Shown here in pieces: positions 8,354-17,577 of a stretch of DNA of 64,000 bases (positions are counted from its first letter, which is position 1; each line of letters opens with the position of its first letter). Below the pieces are notes generated by a model. The model was not told the DNA's origin. It saw only the letters and a program-made list of their open reading frames with translations, and did no database searches. The DNA is from Archangium violaceum (GTDB lineage Bacteria; Myxococcota; Myxococcia; Myxococcales; Myxococcaceae). The translations under genes were made by a program, and so were the position numbers. The stretch covers positions 10,770,001 through 10,834,000 of the forward strand of contig NZ_CP069396.1 of NCBI RefSeq assembly GCF_016887565.1, in the 5' to 3' direction.

Positions 8354-11056
8354 GTGCCTGCCGGCCGCGGCTCTAAGATGCCGCGTCCCCCCATGCCTTC
8401 CCATCTTGCCCATACCCTGATCGCGCAAGGCCTCCTCTCCAGGGACAAGGCCGAGGAAGCCCTGCGGCATCAGGTAGCGCAGGGTGGCACCATCGACACC
8501 GCGCTGCTGGAGCGCCGGCTGCTGCCGGAAGCCCAGGTGCTGCAGGCGCTCGGAGATGCCTCGGGGCAACGCCCCGTCAACCTCGCCGACTTCGAGCCCA
8601 ACGCGGACGTCGCCTCCTTCATCCCTCCGAAGATCGCCGAGCGCCTGTGCGTGGTGCCGCTGTCGCTCGACGGCAGCACCCTGCACGTGGCCTGCGGCTA
8701 CCCGGTGCCCCAGAAGGAGCTGGACGAGGTGGGCTTCCTCCTCGGCAAGGCCCTGGAGCTCTGGGTGGCCACCGAGGTCCGCATCCGCGAGTGGATCTCC
8801 GTCATCTACCGGCAGCCGCTCGCCCCGCGCTACGCCACGCTCCTCGCCTCGCTCGACCCCGCGGCGGCTCCTCCCCCGGCGCCACCGCCCCAGGTGCAGG
8901 CCCAGCCCGCGCCGGCCCCTGCTCCGGCTCCGAAGCCCGCCGCCACCGCCGCTCCGGTCCCGGCTCCGAAGCCCGCCGCTCCGGCCCCCGCGCCGAAGCC
9001 CGCCGCCCCCGACGAGTCCGCGCTCACCATGGAAATGGTGGAGCGGCTGGCGCGCTCGGTGGCCGCCGAGCCCGTCGCGGTCGAGGAGCCGAGGCCCATC
9101 GCGCCGCCCGCACAGCCGCAGCGCACCAGCGCGCCCCCGGCCCCGCACGCCGCTCCCGTCCAGCCCGCGCGTCCGGCCGCCAACACCGCGCCCCCGGTCG
9201 CCGCGCCGCCTCCGGCCGCCATCCGTGAGCCGCTGCGCCTGAACATGTCCGAGCCCGCGCGTCCCGCGGCTCCGGCCCAGCCGCTCCAGGCCCAGCCCGC
9301 TCCCGTGGCACGCCCCGCGGCTCCGCCTCCGCAGGCCCAGCCCGCGGCTCCGGCCATCACGCGTCCGCCGGTGCAGCCGCAGGCCCAGCCTCCCGCGCCC
9401 GCGCCTCAACCCATCGCCGCCTCGGGCGGTGCCCAGCCGCGCCCGATGCTCGAGCCGCGCGCTCCGGCGGCCGCCGCGCCGCAGTCCCCCCGGGACGACG
9501 TGCCCGACTGGACGCTCGCGCAGGCTCGCGCCGCCCTCAAGGAGTCCACGAGGGACCGCGACCGGCTCATCGACACCGCCCTGCGCTTCGGGCGCCGCAC
9601 CTTCGACTACGTGGCCGCCTTCGCCGTGTTGCGCGGCGCGGCCGTGGGCTGGGACGCGCGCGGCGAGGGCCTGGCGAGCGACAAGCTGTCGCTGGTCTCC
9701 GTCCCGCTCGATGCCTCCAGCGTCTTCCGCACCGTGGCCATCACCCGCGGCAGCTACGCGGGCCCCATGCCGCCGGACAGCCTGACGAAGCACTACCTGG
9801 AGCTGTTCGGCCGCCAGCCGCCCCGGACCCTCTTCCTCTACCCGGTGGAGGTGCGCGGCCGGCTCGTGGCCGTCCTCTATGGCGACTGCGGGCAGAAGCC
9901 CATCAGCCAGCGCCGCCTCTCCGACTACATCCTGTTCTGCCAGGACCTGCCCGCCGCCTTCCAGGAGCTCATCCTCTTCCGCAAGCAGAGGCTGGGGGAG
10001 CTGCGCAACTCGCTGGACTTCGACGTGGACGTGGACGAGCAGCCCGCCGCCAGCACCGGCACGGCCCCGAGCGCCCCGCCCCCCGCGATGGCCGCGGGCC
10101 TGGGGTGGAGCCCCTTCGTCACGCGCTCCGCCAACGCGCTGGGCCGCGCCGCCGCCATGGCGCCGCTGGTCATGTCCCAGGAGGAGCGGCCGCCCCCGGA
10201 CTTCGGCCCCATCCTCAAACGCCTCACCGGCCCGGACGCCAACCAGCGCTCGAGCGCCATGGCCGAGCTGGCGCGCTCGCCCGAGGCCAGCGCCAAGGTG
10301 CTCGCCACCCACTTCCCCGGCCCCACGGCGTGGAGCCGCCTGCCGGTGGTGGACCTGCCCGAGGCCGACGAGCTGGGCCCCATCCCCGGCGCCCTGTCGC
10401 GGCTCGGCCGGCCCGCGGCCCAGGCGCTGGCGCCCCTGCTGGACTCGAGTGACGCGGACACGCGCTACTTCGCGCTCCTCACCGCCGGCAGCCTCCCGTA
10501 CGCGGAGCTGGTGGACGGGGTGCTGCGCGGCCTCTTCGACTACGAGCCGGACATCTCCAGCGCCGCGCGCGTGGCCGCCGCCGCGCTCAAGCACCTGCCG
10601 CGCCTGGACGCCGCGAAGAAGGATCTGCGTCAGGAGCTGGGCAGCCGGGACGCGCTGAGGCGCTCGCTGGCCGCGCGGGCCCTGGGCACGCTGCACGACC
10701 GGGAGGCCATCGAGGGCCTCATCAACCTCACCGGCACCGACGACGAGATGTGCGCCCAGGCCGCCGCCGAGGCGCTGCGCGAGGTGACGCGCGCCACGTT
10801 CGGCCTGGACAAGCGCGCGTGGACGGCGTGGTGGACGGACAACCGGCAGCGCCGCCGCGCGGACTGGCTGGTGACGGCGCTGCGTCACCCGGAGCTGGAC
10901 ATCCGCCTGGCCGCCATCGAGGAGCTCAGCCGCGGCATCAACGACACGCTCGGCTACTACGCGGACGCCCCCGAGCCCGAGCGCGAGGCCGCCGTGCGCC
11001 GGTGGGAGAGCGCGGTGGCGGACCCCGCCCGTGCGCGTCGGCTGGCCCTGCTCTGA
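8354..11056 (+). CDS. GspE-N/GAF-like/HEAT-repeat fusion protein
   Basis: The 900-residue protein has three modules. Residues 15-155 resemble the N-terminal domain of type II/IV pilus ATPases (GspE_N/MshEN), with repeats such as LLSRDKAEEALRHQVAQGG and PKIAERLCVVPL. In some proteins this domain binds c-di-GMP. A roughly 220-residue Ala/Pro linker follows. Residues 380-545 look GAF-like (AFAVLRGAAVGWDARGEG, LYPVEVRGRLVAVLYGD). Residues 620-830 form HEAT-like helices (ALGTLHDREAIEGLINLTG). There is no ATPase core, so it is not a secretion motor. GTG 8354 has AAGGA six bases upstream; ATG 8378 or 8393 are alternatives. A histidine kinase starts 21 bp downstream, so the pair probably works together in signalling. 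Confidence 0.7.
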   Translation: MPAGRGSKMPRPPMPSHLAHTLIAQGLLSRDKAEEALRHQVAQGGTIDTALLERRLLPEAQVLQALGDASGQRPVNLADFEPNADVASFIPPKIAERLCVVPLSLDGSTLHVACGYPVPQKELDEVGFLLGKALELWVATEVRIREWISVIYRQPLAPRYATLLASLDPAAAPPPAPPPQVQAQPAPAPAPAPKPAATAAPVPAPKPAAPAPAPKPAAPDESALTMEMVERLARSVAAEPVAVEEPRPIAPPAQPQRTSAPPAPHAAPVQPARPAANTAPPVAAPPPAAIREPLRLNMSEPARPAAPAQPLQAQPAPVARPAAPPPQAQPAAPAITRPPVQPQAQPPAPAPQPIAASGGAQPRPMLEPRAPAAAAPQSPRDDVPDWTLAQARAALKESTRDRDRLIDTALRFGRRTFDYVAAFAVLRGAAVGWDARGEGLASDKLSLVSVPLDASSVFRTVAITRGSYAGPMPPDSLTKHYLELFGRQPPRTLFLYPVEVRGRLVAVLYGDCGQKPISQRRLSDYILFCQDLPAAFQELILFRKQRLGELRNSLDFDVDVDEQPAASTGTAPSAPPPAMAAGLGWSPFVTRSANALGRAAAMAPLVMSQEERPPPDFGPILKRLTGPDANQRSSAMAELARSPEASAKVLATHFPGPTAWSRLPVVDLPEADELGPIPGALSRLGRPAAQALAPLLDSSDADTRYFALLTAGSLPYAELVDGVLRGLFDYEPDISSAARVAAAALKHLPRLDAAKKDLRQELGSRDALRRSLAARALGTLHDREAIEGLINLTGTDDEMCAQAAAEALREVTRATFGLDKRAWTAWWTDNRQRRRADWLVTALRHPELDIRLAAIEELSRGINDTLGYYADAPEPEREAAVRRWESAVADPARARRLALL

Positions 11057-11077
11057 CGCGGTGAGGACGAGGGAGTC

Positions 11078-12622
11078 ATGACGAGCCAGGCGTGGATCAG
11101 CCTCGGGGCCTGCGCGGGGCTGCTGGCGCTGGCGGGCCTGGCGCTGGTGCGCGTGGGGCGCAGCCCGATGGCGCTGCCGCTCTCGGTGCTGTGCATCACG
11201 CTGTCCACGTGGAACTTCGCCGACTTCGCGCTGGCGCACTCGGGTGAGCCGGGCTGGCGCATCATGGCCCTGGCCGCGGCGCTGATGAGCGTGCCGTCCG
11301 CGCTGCACTTCATCCTCGCCTTCGTGGGAGAGCGGCGCCGGCTGGCGGTGGTGATGTTCTCCAGCTACGGCGTCTTCGGGGCGATGACGGTCACGGCGCT
11401 GGCGGCGCTGGGCTCGGCGCGCGTGGCCCAGGTGGTGAGCTCGCGAGGCTTCGCGCTGCTGGTGCTGGCGTTCAGCGGGCCGCTGCTGCTCGGGGGCTTC
11501 GGCCTGCTCACCCAGCACCTGCGCCGCGAGGTGCGCTCCACCGAGCGCACCCGGGCGGGACTGCTGCTCACGGGACTGGCGCTGCTGGTGACGCTGCTGA
11601 GCACGGACCTGGTGGCGGTGCTGGGCCAGGACGTGCCGCGCCTGGGCAACCTGGGCACGCTGCTGGGCCTGCCGGCGATCGCCGTGGTGGCGCTGCGCCT
11701 GCGCCTCTTCGGACGGGATTTGTCCAACGTCCACGCCATGTACGCGCTGCTGCTGGCGCTGATGGGCGTGCTGTCCTACCTGGCCGTCTTCCAGTTGTTC
11801 GCCGCGCAGTACGGCGCGCTGGTGGTGGGGACGGCCGCCATCACCCTGGTCCTGCTGGCCACCATGCGCCGGGGCGTCATCGCCTACGTGGCCCAGCGCG
11901 AGCGGCTGGAGCAGATGGCCACCCTGGGCCGCTTCTCCGCGCAGATGGCGCACGACCTGAAGAATCCCATCGCCGCGCTCAAGGGCGCCGCGCAGTACCT
12001 CAAGGTGGAGCACGCCCAGGGCCGTCCCTGGGACGACAAGGGTGACTTCCTGGACCTGCTGCTGGAGCAGGTGGAGCGGCTGGACCGGGTGGTGAGCACC
12101 TACCAGCGCCTGGGGAGGGTGGAGCCGTTGCGAGCGCCGCTGGACCTGAACGAGCTGGTGGCGAGCGTGCTGTCCCTGCAGGCCTTCACCGGACGCCCGG
12201 AGGTGCAGCTGCGGCGCGAGCTGGCGGTGGATCCGCCGCGCTGCTCCGGGGATTGGGATCTGCTGGCCAACGCGCTGGAGAACCTGGTGCGAAACGCCTT
12301 CGAGGCCATGCCGCGCGGAGGCACCCTCACGGTGCGGACCCAGGTGGTGGGTACGGGCCTGGTGCTGAGCGTGGAGGACACGGGCGAGGGCATGAACGTG
12401 CGCACGCGCGAGCGGGCCTTCGACGACTTCTACACCACCAAGGCCATGGGGAGCGGACTGGGGCTCGCCTTCGTGCGGCGGGTGGTGGAGGCCCATGGCG
12501 GACAGGTCTCGCTGACGAGCCACGAGGGGCGAGGCACCACCGTGACGCTGCGCCTGCCGGCCTCCGAGGCACCCGCCGGTGTGCCCGTATCCGGACAGGG
12601 CGCTCCCTGGCCGAGCTGCTGA
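11078..12622 (+). CDS. Membrane-bound sensor histidine kinase
   Basis: The 514-residue kinase has about seven or eight N-terminal hydrophobic helices (residues 7-265) resembling the 7TM/MASE-like input region of histidine kinases. The HisKA domain follows, with phospho-acceptor His292 in the H-box QMAHDLKNPIAALKGAA. The HATPase domain carries an N-box (NALENLVRNAFEAMP), a G1 box (DTGEGM) and a G2 box (GSGLGLAFVRRVVEAHGG). It should autophosphorylate and pass phosphate to a response regulator; no receiver gene is adjacent, so it is an orphan by position. It is 21 bp downstream of the GspE-N/HEAT gene, suggesting one operon. Confidence 0.88.
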   Translation: MTSQAWISLGACAGLLALAGLALVRVGRSPMALPLSVLCITLSTWNFADFALAHSGEPGWRIMALAAALMSVPSALHFILAFVGERRRLAVVMFSSYGVFGAMTVTALAALGSARVAQVVSSRGFALLVLAFSGPLLLGGFGLLTQHLRREVRSTERTRAGLLLTGLALLVTLLSTDLVAVLGQDVPRLGNLGTLLGLPAIAVVALRLRLFGRDLSNVHAMYALLLALMGVLSYLAVFQLFAAQYGALVVGTAAITLVLLATMRRGVIAYVAQRERLEQMATLGRFSAQMAHDLKNPIAALKGAAQYLKVEHAQGRPWDDKGDFLDLLLEQVERLDRVVSTYQRLGRVEPLRAPLDLNELVASVLSLQAFTGRPEVQLRRELAVDPPRCSGDWDLLANALENLVRNAFEAMPRGGTLTVRTQVVGTGLVLSVEDTGEGMNVRTRERAFDDFYTTKAMGSGLGLAFVRRVVEAHGGQVSLTSHEGRGTTVTLRLPASEAPAGVPVSGQGAPWPSC

Positions 12623-12769
12623 GGAAGACTCGCGGCCGGACGCGCTCCCTCCTCTCACAAAAAGCACCGGGTCACTCCTTCCAGCGGGAGGCGCGCCGCC
12701 AGCGAATCCGCACGGCCGCACGCCCGTCCACCGGGCCGCGTGGGGCTCCCATTCCACCCCCCTGGAGCC

Positions 12770-14719
12770 ATGATGAACCCGTCCGTCGGCCCCCTTCCCT
12801 TCGAGGCGTCTCACCCCCCCACCCTGCTCGTCCTCGAGGCGAAGACCGGCCAGGGCCGCCGCGAGCACGTGGACACCTGGCTGCGACAGGCCCGGCGGCG
12901 AGGGGCTCGGACCTGGCACCTCTCCTGCGACTTCGACGAGGACGGCCCGTGGGCGGGACTGCGACAGCTGCTGGGCGAGCTGCTCCCCGAGTTGCGGCGC
13001 GGCGCGCCCGAGCTCGTCAGCCGGCACGACTACGAGCTGCTCACCGTGCTCCCGGCCCTGCGGCGCGAGATGGAGGTGCGCCATGCCTTCCTGACGGACT
13101 CCTCCATGGGAGACGAACGGGTGCGCAACTACCCCATGGATCGCGCCTTCCACGTCATCCACGGGCTCGTGGAGATGCTGGCGGACTGGAACGAGCGCTC
13201 GGGCGCCGCCCCCTGGGTCATCGCCTGTGAGGCGTTCGACCGGGCCAGCACGCTGGTGCAGCGCTTCTTCCTGGAGCTCATCCGCCGCCGTGGCCAGCGG
13301 CTCCAACTCACCCTGCTGCTCACCGTGGAGCCTGGAGCCAGCCAGGCGCTGGCCGATGTGCTCGCGACCGGAGCCACGCCCCCCCAGGTCGTGCACCTCC
13401 CGCTTCCGGACGAGCAGCCTTCCCGGTTGCCTCCAGAAGAGGCCCACCGCCGCGCCGAGGCGCTGTCACGACAGATGGGAGACGATCTCATCGAGCAGGA
13501 GCTGCACCTGCCGGAGCTGATCCGCCTCTGGGAGCAGGCGGAACAGACGGACAGCCTGCGCCGATGTCGCGCGATCGCCTTCGGGCTGGCCAACCACTAC
13601 GGCCTGTACACGGACGCCCTGCGCTACGGCCAGAAGCTGCTCGACGAGCTCGACGTGCTCGAGCGGGAGGATCCCGAGACCTTCTGGATGGCCGTGGGCA
13701 ACCTGCTGAACTGCTATCTCGCCTCCGGGAAGCCGACCCAGGCACTCGAGCTGGCATCGAGGATGGAGGCCCACCTCCACGACCCGGCGAAGCTGTTCCG
13801 CATCCACTACGTCCTGGCCATGCTGTACGGGCGCTTCCTGCCGAAGGCGGACCTGGACAGGGCCGAGGCCTACCTGGAGCAGGCGTTGACCGAGCTGGAG
13901 GCGGCCCACCTGCCCGCCGTGCAGTACCACTTCCACCACGTGTTCAACCGCAACGGGTTGGCGCTCATCCGCCACCGGCAGGGGCAGGCCTGGGAGGCCA
14001 TCGCGCTGTGCCAGCAGGGAGCCGCCCGGCTCGAGGCGCACCTGGCGCCCCACCAGCACCGGCTGCACCGCTCGGTGCTCCAATACAACGTGGCGCAGGT
14101 CTACGCCGCCATCGGCGAGCCCGAGCAAGCGGTCGCGCAGTACACGGCGGCCATCGAGATGGACCCCCACTACTCCGAGTACCACAACGAGCGCGGCAGA
14201 CTGCTGATGCGGATGGGCCGGCTGGAGGAGGCGCTCGCGGACTTCCGGCTCGCGGAGGAGCTGAGCCCGCCCTACCCCGAGGTGCGCATCAACCTGGGGC
14301 AGAGCCTGCGCCTGCTGGGACGCATGGCGGAGGCCTTCGAGGCGTACAGCAAGGCGCTCGACCTGAATCCGGGCTGGCTGCTGGCACGCATCGGCCGCGC
14401 ACAGACGGCCGAGGAGCTCGGACGAACGGACGAGGCGGTGGCGGACTACACCGCGGCGCTGGAGCTCGAACCGGCCCAACCCCTGGTGCTCGCCAACCGG
14501 GCCACCCTGCACTACGAGGCAGGCCGGCCCGAGGCGGCCCTGACGGACCTGAACGCGGCGCTCGCGCTGGCGCCCGAGGTAGCGGACCTCCACCTCAGCC
14601 GAGCCCGCGTCCTGAGCCTGCTGGGCCACACCGCGGCGGCGGCGGAAGCGCTGCGGACGTACCGGCGCCTCTCCCCCGAGGAGGAGGAGGAAATGGAGCT
14701 CGAAGCCGGAGCGATGTGA
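12770..14719 (+). CDS. TPR protein with degenerate N-terminal ATPase-like region
   Basis: This 649-residue protein has two parts. Residues 1-230 have the order and hydrophobic pattern of a STAND/AAA-type domain (TLLVLEAKTGQGRREHVDTW, then PWVIACEAFDRAS). The P-loop lacks the GKT/GKS core, so ATP binding is doubtful. Residues 245-640 are helical repeats. At least five clear TPRs run from about residue 430 (YNVAQVYAAIGEPEQAVAQYTAAIEMDP, FEAYSKALDLNPGW, ADYTAALELEPAQP, TDLNAALALAPEV). The C-terminus is strongly acidic. It probably acts as a protein-protein scaffold. Two ATGs (12770, 12773) follow TGGAGC, and either could be the start. Confidence 0.65.
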   Translation: MMNPSVGPLPFEASHPPTLLVLEAKTGQGRREHVDTWLRQARRRGARTWHLSCDFDEDGPWAGLRQLLGELLPELRRGAPELVSRHDYELLTVLPALRREMEVRHAFLTDSSMGDERVRNYPMDRAFHVIHGLVEMLADWNERSGAAPWVIACEAFDRASTLVQRFFLELIRRRGQRLQLTLLLTVEPGASQALADVLATGATPPQVVHLPLPDEQPSRLPPEEAHRRAEALSRQMGDDLIEQELHLPELIRLWEQAEQTDSLRRCRAIAFGLANHYGLYTDALRYGQKLLDELDVLEREDPETFWMAVGNLLNCYLASGKPTQALELASRMEAHLHDPAKLFRIHYVLAMLYGRFLPKADLDRAEAYLEQALTELEAAHLPAVQYHFHHVFNRNGLALIRHRQGQAWEAIALCQQGAARLEAHLAPHQHRLHRSVLQYNVAQVYAAIGEPEQAVAQYTAAIEMDPHYSEYHNERGRLLMRMGRLEEALADFRLAEELSPPYPEVRINLGQSLRLLGRMAEAFEAYSKALDLNPGWLLARIGRAQTAEELGRTDEAVADYTAALELEPAQPLVLANRATLHYEAGRPEAALTDLNAALALAPEVADLHLSRARVLSLLGHTAAAAEALRTYRRLSPEEEEEMELEAGAM

Positions 14720-14871
14720 CCGACCCGCATGGCAGTCCTGCTCGCCTGCCCTCCAGCCCGCCGAGGCCACGTCCACGACACATCGCGGCACGAAGCGCGC
14801 ACAGTCGCCACCCTTCCAAGCGACACGGGCCAGACGGTTCTGGCCTCCCACTTTGGGAAGGGAGACGTTCA

Positions 14872-15561
14872 ATGGATGCCATCGCGCTCCTGAAGGCGGA
14901 CCACAAGACGGTGGAGACGCTCTTCCGCAAGTTCGAGCAGGCCGGCCGCAACGCGAGGAAGCTCAAGCGCAAGCTGGTGGATCAGATCGTCCGCGAGCTC
15001 GCCGTGCACGCGGTCATCGAGGAGCAGGTCTTCTACCCGGCGGTGCGGAACAAGGCCGAGGCGCTGGAGGACGAGGTGCTCGAGGCGCTCGAGGAGCACC
15101 ACGTGGCCAAGTGGCTGCTGAAGGAGCTGGAGAACCTGCCGCCGGAGGCCGAGCGCTTCGACGCCAAGGTGAAGGTGCTGATGGAGAACATCCGCACGCA
15201 CGTCTCCGAGGAGGAGAAGCACCTGTTCCCGCAGGTGCGCAAGGCCTTCAGTCCGAGCGAGCTCAAGGACATGGCGGAGGCGCTGATGCTGGCGAAGAGG
15301 GCGTCTCCGACGAGGCCGCACCCGCGCGCGCCGGACACGCCGCCGGGCAACCTGGTGGCGGGCGCGGTGTCGTCCGTGCTCGACATGGGCAAGGACGCGA
15401 TGCGGGCCATGCGCCGCAAGGCCGAGGACCTGTCGCCCCTGCCCTCCACGAACAAGCGCACCCGCAAGGCGCGCGCCCGCAAGGGCGCCTCGAGCAGCAC
15501 GCGGCAGGCGGGCAACGGGCATGCGCAGGACCTGAGCCCCGAGTCCTCGTACCTGATGTGA
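14872..15561 (+). CDS. Hemerythrin-domain protein
   Basis: The 229-residue protein starts with a hemerythrin HHE domain (about residues 1-145). Ligand-type motifs appear in order: LLKADHKTVETLF, HAVIEEQVFYPAV, EEHHVAKWLL and IRTHVSEEEKHLFP. These supply the His/Glu set for a di-iron site. The remainder is a Lys/Arg-rich, disordered tail (KRTRKARARKGASSS) that could bind nucleic acid or polyphosphate. Such proteins sense or store oxygen or NO, or protect iron. GGGAAGGGAGA precedes ATG 14872. The gene is isolated by about 150 bp on both sides. Confidence 0.85.
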   Translation: MDAIALLKADHKTVETLFRKFEQAGRNARKLKRKLVDQIVRELAVHAVIEEQVFYPAVRNKAEALEDEVLEALEEHHVAKWLLKELENLPPEAERFDAKVKVLMENIRTHVSEEEKHLFPQVRKAFSPSELKDMAEALMLAKRASPTRPHPRAPDTPPGNLVAGAVSSVLDMGKDAMRAMRRKAEDLSPLPSTNKRTRKARARKGASSSTRQAGNGHAQDLSPESSYLM

Positions 15562-15705
15562 GCGGCCCCTCATCGGGCAGCTCCGCGAACGTCACAAATC
15601 CGTGGTGGCGGATCCCTCTTTTCTGAAGGATCGCCCCACGGCGTTCATCGCCCGGCGCGGTCCTCCCACCTTCTCTTCTCACGAAGGCAAGGAGGCTCCC
15701 CGGCC

Positions 15706-16299
15706 ATGGATCCCCTCACGCTGCGTTTCATCGAGCGGCTCACGGCCGTGCTCCTGGGTGGAATGACCATCTACCTGGGCTTTCGTCTCTTCCGTTCGGT
15801 CCCGAAGCAGCGAGACAGCAGCGGCAAGGTGACGCTGCCCCTCAACACCTCCATCGCGGTGACACGGGTGGGCCCCGGTGTGCTGTTCGCCCTGTTCGGC
15901 ATCGTGGCCGTCGGGCTCTCCCTGCTTCGTCCCCTCAACCTCTCCTCGGAGGAATCGGGAGGAGACGGAACGAGCTATTTCTCGAAGCCCGTCACCCGGA
16001 GCGAGGAGGCCCGCGCGAACGCACGGGCGCAGCTGCGCCGGGACATAGGCGTCCTGAACAACATTCCCCAGCAACTGCGCGAGGACCTGGCTCCCGAGGA
16101 TCGTGGCGCGATCTCTCGGAGCCTCACCCGCGTGAAGCTGTCCCTGATGGAGTCCGTCTGGGGCACGCCCCAGGAGGGCTTTGGCGACTTCGCCCAATTC
16201 GAGCAGTGGGTGCGGGACGGAGAGAAGGAGCCGCCTCCCGCCGAGATGGAACAAGCGCTCGCGCTGTACCGCTACGGCCGCCCGGGAGGCACGCCATGA
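15706..16299 (+). CDS. Membrane protein of unknown function
   Basis: This 197-residue protein has two hydrophobic segments (about residues 9-27 and 49-70), joined by a short basic loop (RLFRSVPKQRDSSGK), and a soluble C-terminal half rich in Arg and Glu. No family is recognised. GCAAGGAGG precedes ATG 15706. Its stop overlaps the start of the HExxH-protein gene (ATGA), so the two are translationally coupled and probably function together at the envelope. Confidence 0.6.
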   Translation: MDPLTLRFIERLTAVLLGGMTIYLGFRLFRSVPKQRDSSGKVTLPLNTSIAVTRVGPGVLFALFGIVAVGLSLLRPLNLSSEESGGDGTSYFSKPVTRSEEARANARAQLRRDIGVLNNIPQQLREDLAPEDRGAISRSLTRVKLSLMESVWGTPQEGFGDFAQFEQWVRDGEKEPPPAEMEQALALYRYGRPGGTP

Positions 16300-17537
16300 G
16301 GCGTGTCATCCCTCTCCTCGTCACCGTGCTGGCGCTCCAGACGGCGAGAGGCAACGACCTGTCGCGCATCTACGAACCCGACACCCTGGAGCAGGCACGT
16401 CCCGACCTGGAACGCACCACCCGGAAGATCCTCGACCAGGGAATCTGGCCCGTCCTGGAGGTCGAGGAGAAACGCCAGCTCGGAGGCAAGCCCCCGTTGG
16501 CATTCCCGCTCTACGGAGAGGAAGAAGCACGGATGAATCCGCTGAGCGTCTACGCCCACTACGGGCGCCGGGAGATCGTCTATCCCGTGCTGTCGCTGAA
16601 ATTCCTCGAGGATCTCTGCACCGCCTATGCATGGTTGCAGCTCAATGGCTATGGCGTGGAAACGGTCTCGGAGTACACCGCCATCCTCCGTTACAAAGAG
16701 GAACCGCCCGGCGGTTTCCCACCTCCCTTGCAGGCCCTCGGCATTCCAGCCGATGCACGGGCCGACTCCCGAGTGGATGAGCTCGCTCGCGCGCACTTCG
16801 TGACCGCCCGGCTCTTCATCCTCCTGCACGAGATGAATCACCTCATGCAGCAGCGCGCCCACGGACTGTCGGCTCCGTCCATCGAGAAGGAGAAGAAGGC
16901 GGACCGGTTCGCCATCACGGTCATGCAGCGTGCCGACCTGCCTCCCATTGGCGTCCTTGTGTTCTTCATGGTGGACGCCCACTGGTCGTCTTACCCCCAG
17001 AACGAGAAAGCGACCCATCCCCTGACGGGTGAGCGCGTCCGCGCCCTGGCCGACGCCGTGGAGGACCCCGATCTGAAGAAGCTCTTCCAGGATCTGGGGA
17101 GCCTCCTGGACGATCGAGACATCCGCACCGGCTTCGTCAGCTCGGGCCAGACGGGAGACCTCGCGGCACTGGCGCCCCGGCACCCCGGAGAGCTGCCCCG
17201 CCTCCAACACTCTTCAACCCCCTCCACCCACTCTGTCACCTTCGATGGCGTCTACCGCGGAGAGCTCACCCAGAGCCCCGACCCAGCCCCCGTTCCCATG
17301 GAGATGGTCCTGGAGCGCACGGGCTCGGAGGTCCGGGGCCGCTACAACTTCGGACTGGGAATCGGAACCATCGAAGGCACGGTCGATGGAGACAGCCTGA
17401 GCTTCCAATGGCAGTGGGGCATCAACCAGGGAGAGGGCGTCCTGAAGAGCCAGGGGAAGGACGCACTCACTGGCACCTGGGGATACCAATTGAACAAGAC
17501 CGGTGCTGGCACCTGGACCGGACATCGGGTCCGGTGA
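16296..17537 (+). CDS. Secreted HExxH (putative zinc metalloprotease-like) protein
   Basis: The 413-residue protein has a cleavable signal peptide (MRRVIPLLVTVLALQTARG). A helical domain follows, with an HEMNH motif near residue 182 (LFILLHEMNHLMQQ) and a downstream EKEKKADRFAITVM stretch that could supply the third zinc ligand. This is the arrangement of gluzincin-like peptidases. Residues 318-413 form a separate beta-rich domain (GVYRGELTQS, GTIEGTVDGDSLSFQWQWG, GAGTWTGHRV) of the type seen in small ligand-binding or inhibitor-like domains. The family is not recognised and catalysis is inferred from the motif only. The start overlaps the preceding stop. Confidence 0.6.
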   Translation: MRRVIPLLVTVLALQTARGNDLSRIYEPDTLEQARPDLERTTRKILDQGIWPVLEVEEKRQLGGKPPLAFPLYGEEEARMNPLSVYAHYGRREIVYPVLSLKFLEDLCTAYAWLQLNGYGVETVSEYTAILRYKEEPPGGFPPPLQALGIPADARADSRVDELARAHFVTARLFILLHEMNHLMQQRAHGLSAPSIEKEKKADRFAITVMQRADLPPIGVLVFFMVDAHWSSYPQNEKATHPLTGERVRALADAVEDPDLKKLFQDLGSLLDDRDIRTGFVSSGQTGDLAALAPRHPGELPRLQHSSTPSTHSVTFDGVYRGELTQSPDPAPVPMEMVLERTGSEVRGRYNFGLGIGTIEGTVDGDSLSFQWQWGINQGEGVLKSQGKDALTGTWGYQLNKTGAGTWTGHRVR

Positions 17538-17577
17538 AAGGGCTCGCACCTTCCCCTCCCCAACCCAGGAGCACGCC

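Noticed and set aside
8870-9490. Ala/Pro-rich region considered as a separate collagen-like gene
   Set aside because: It is in frame with conserved domains on both sides and is a typical myxobacterial interdomain linker.
8198-13447. A 1,749-codon open frame on the minus strand
   Set aside because: It lies antisense to the GspE-N/HEAT protein, the histidine kinase and part of the TPR protein, all of which have recognisable domains. It is rich in Arg, Gly and His and has no domain. Strong third-position GC bias keeps antisense frames open.
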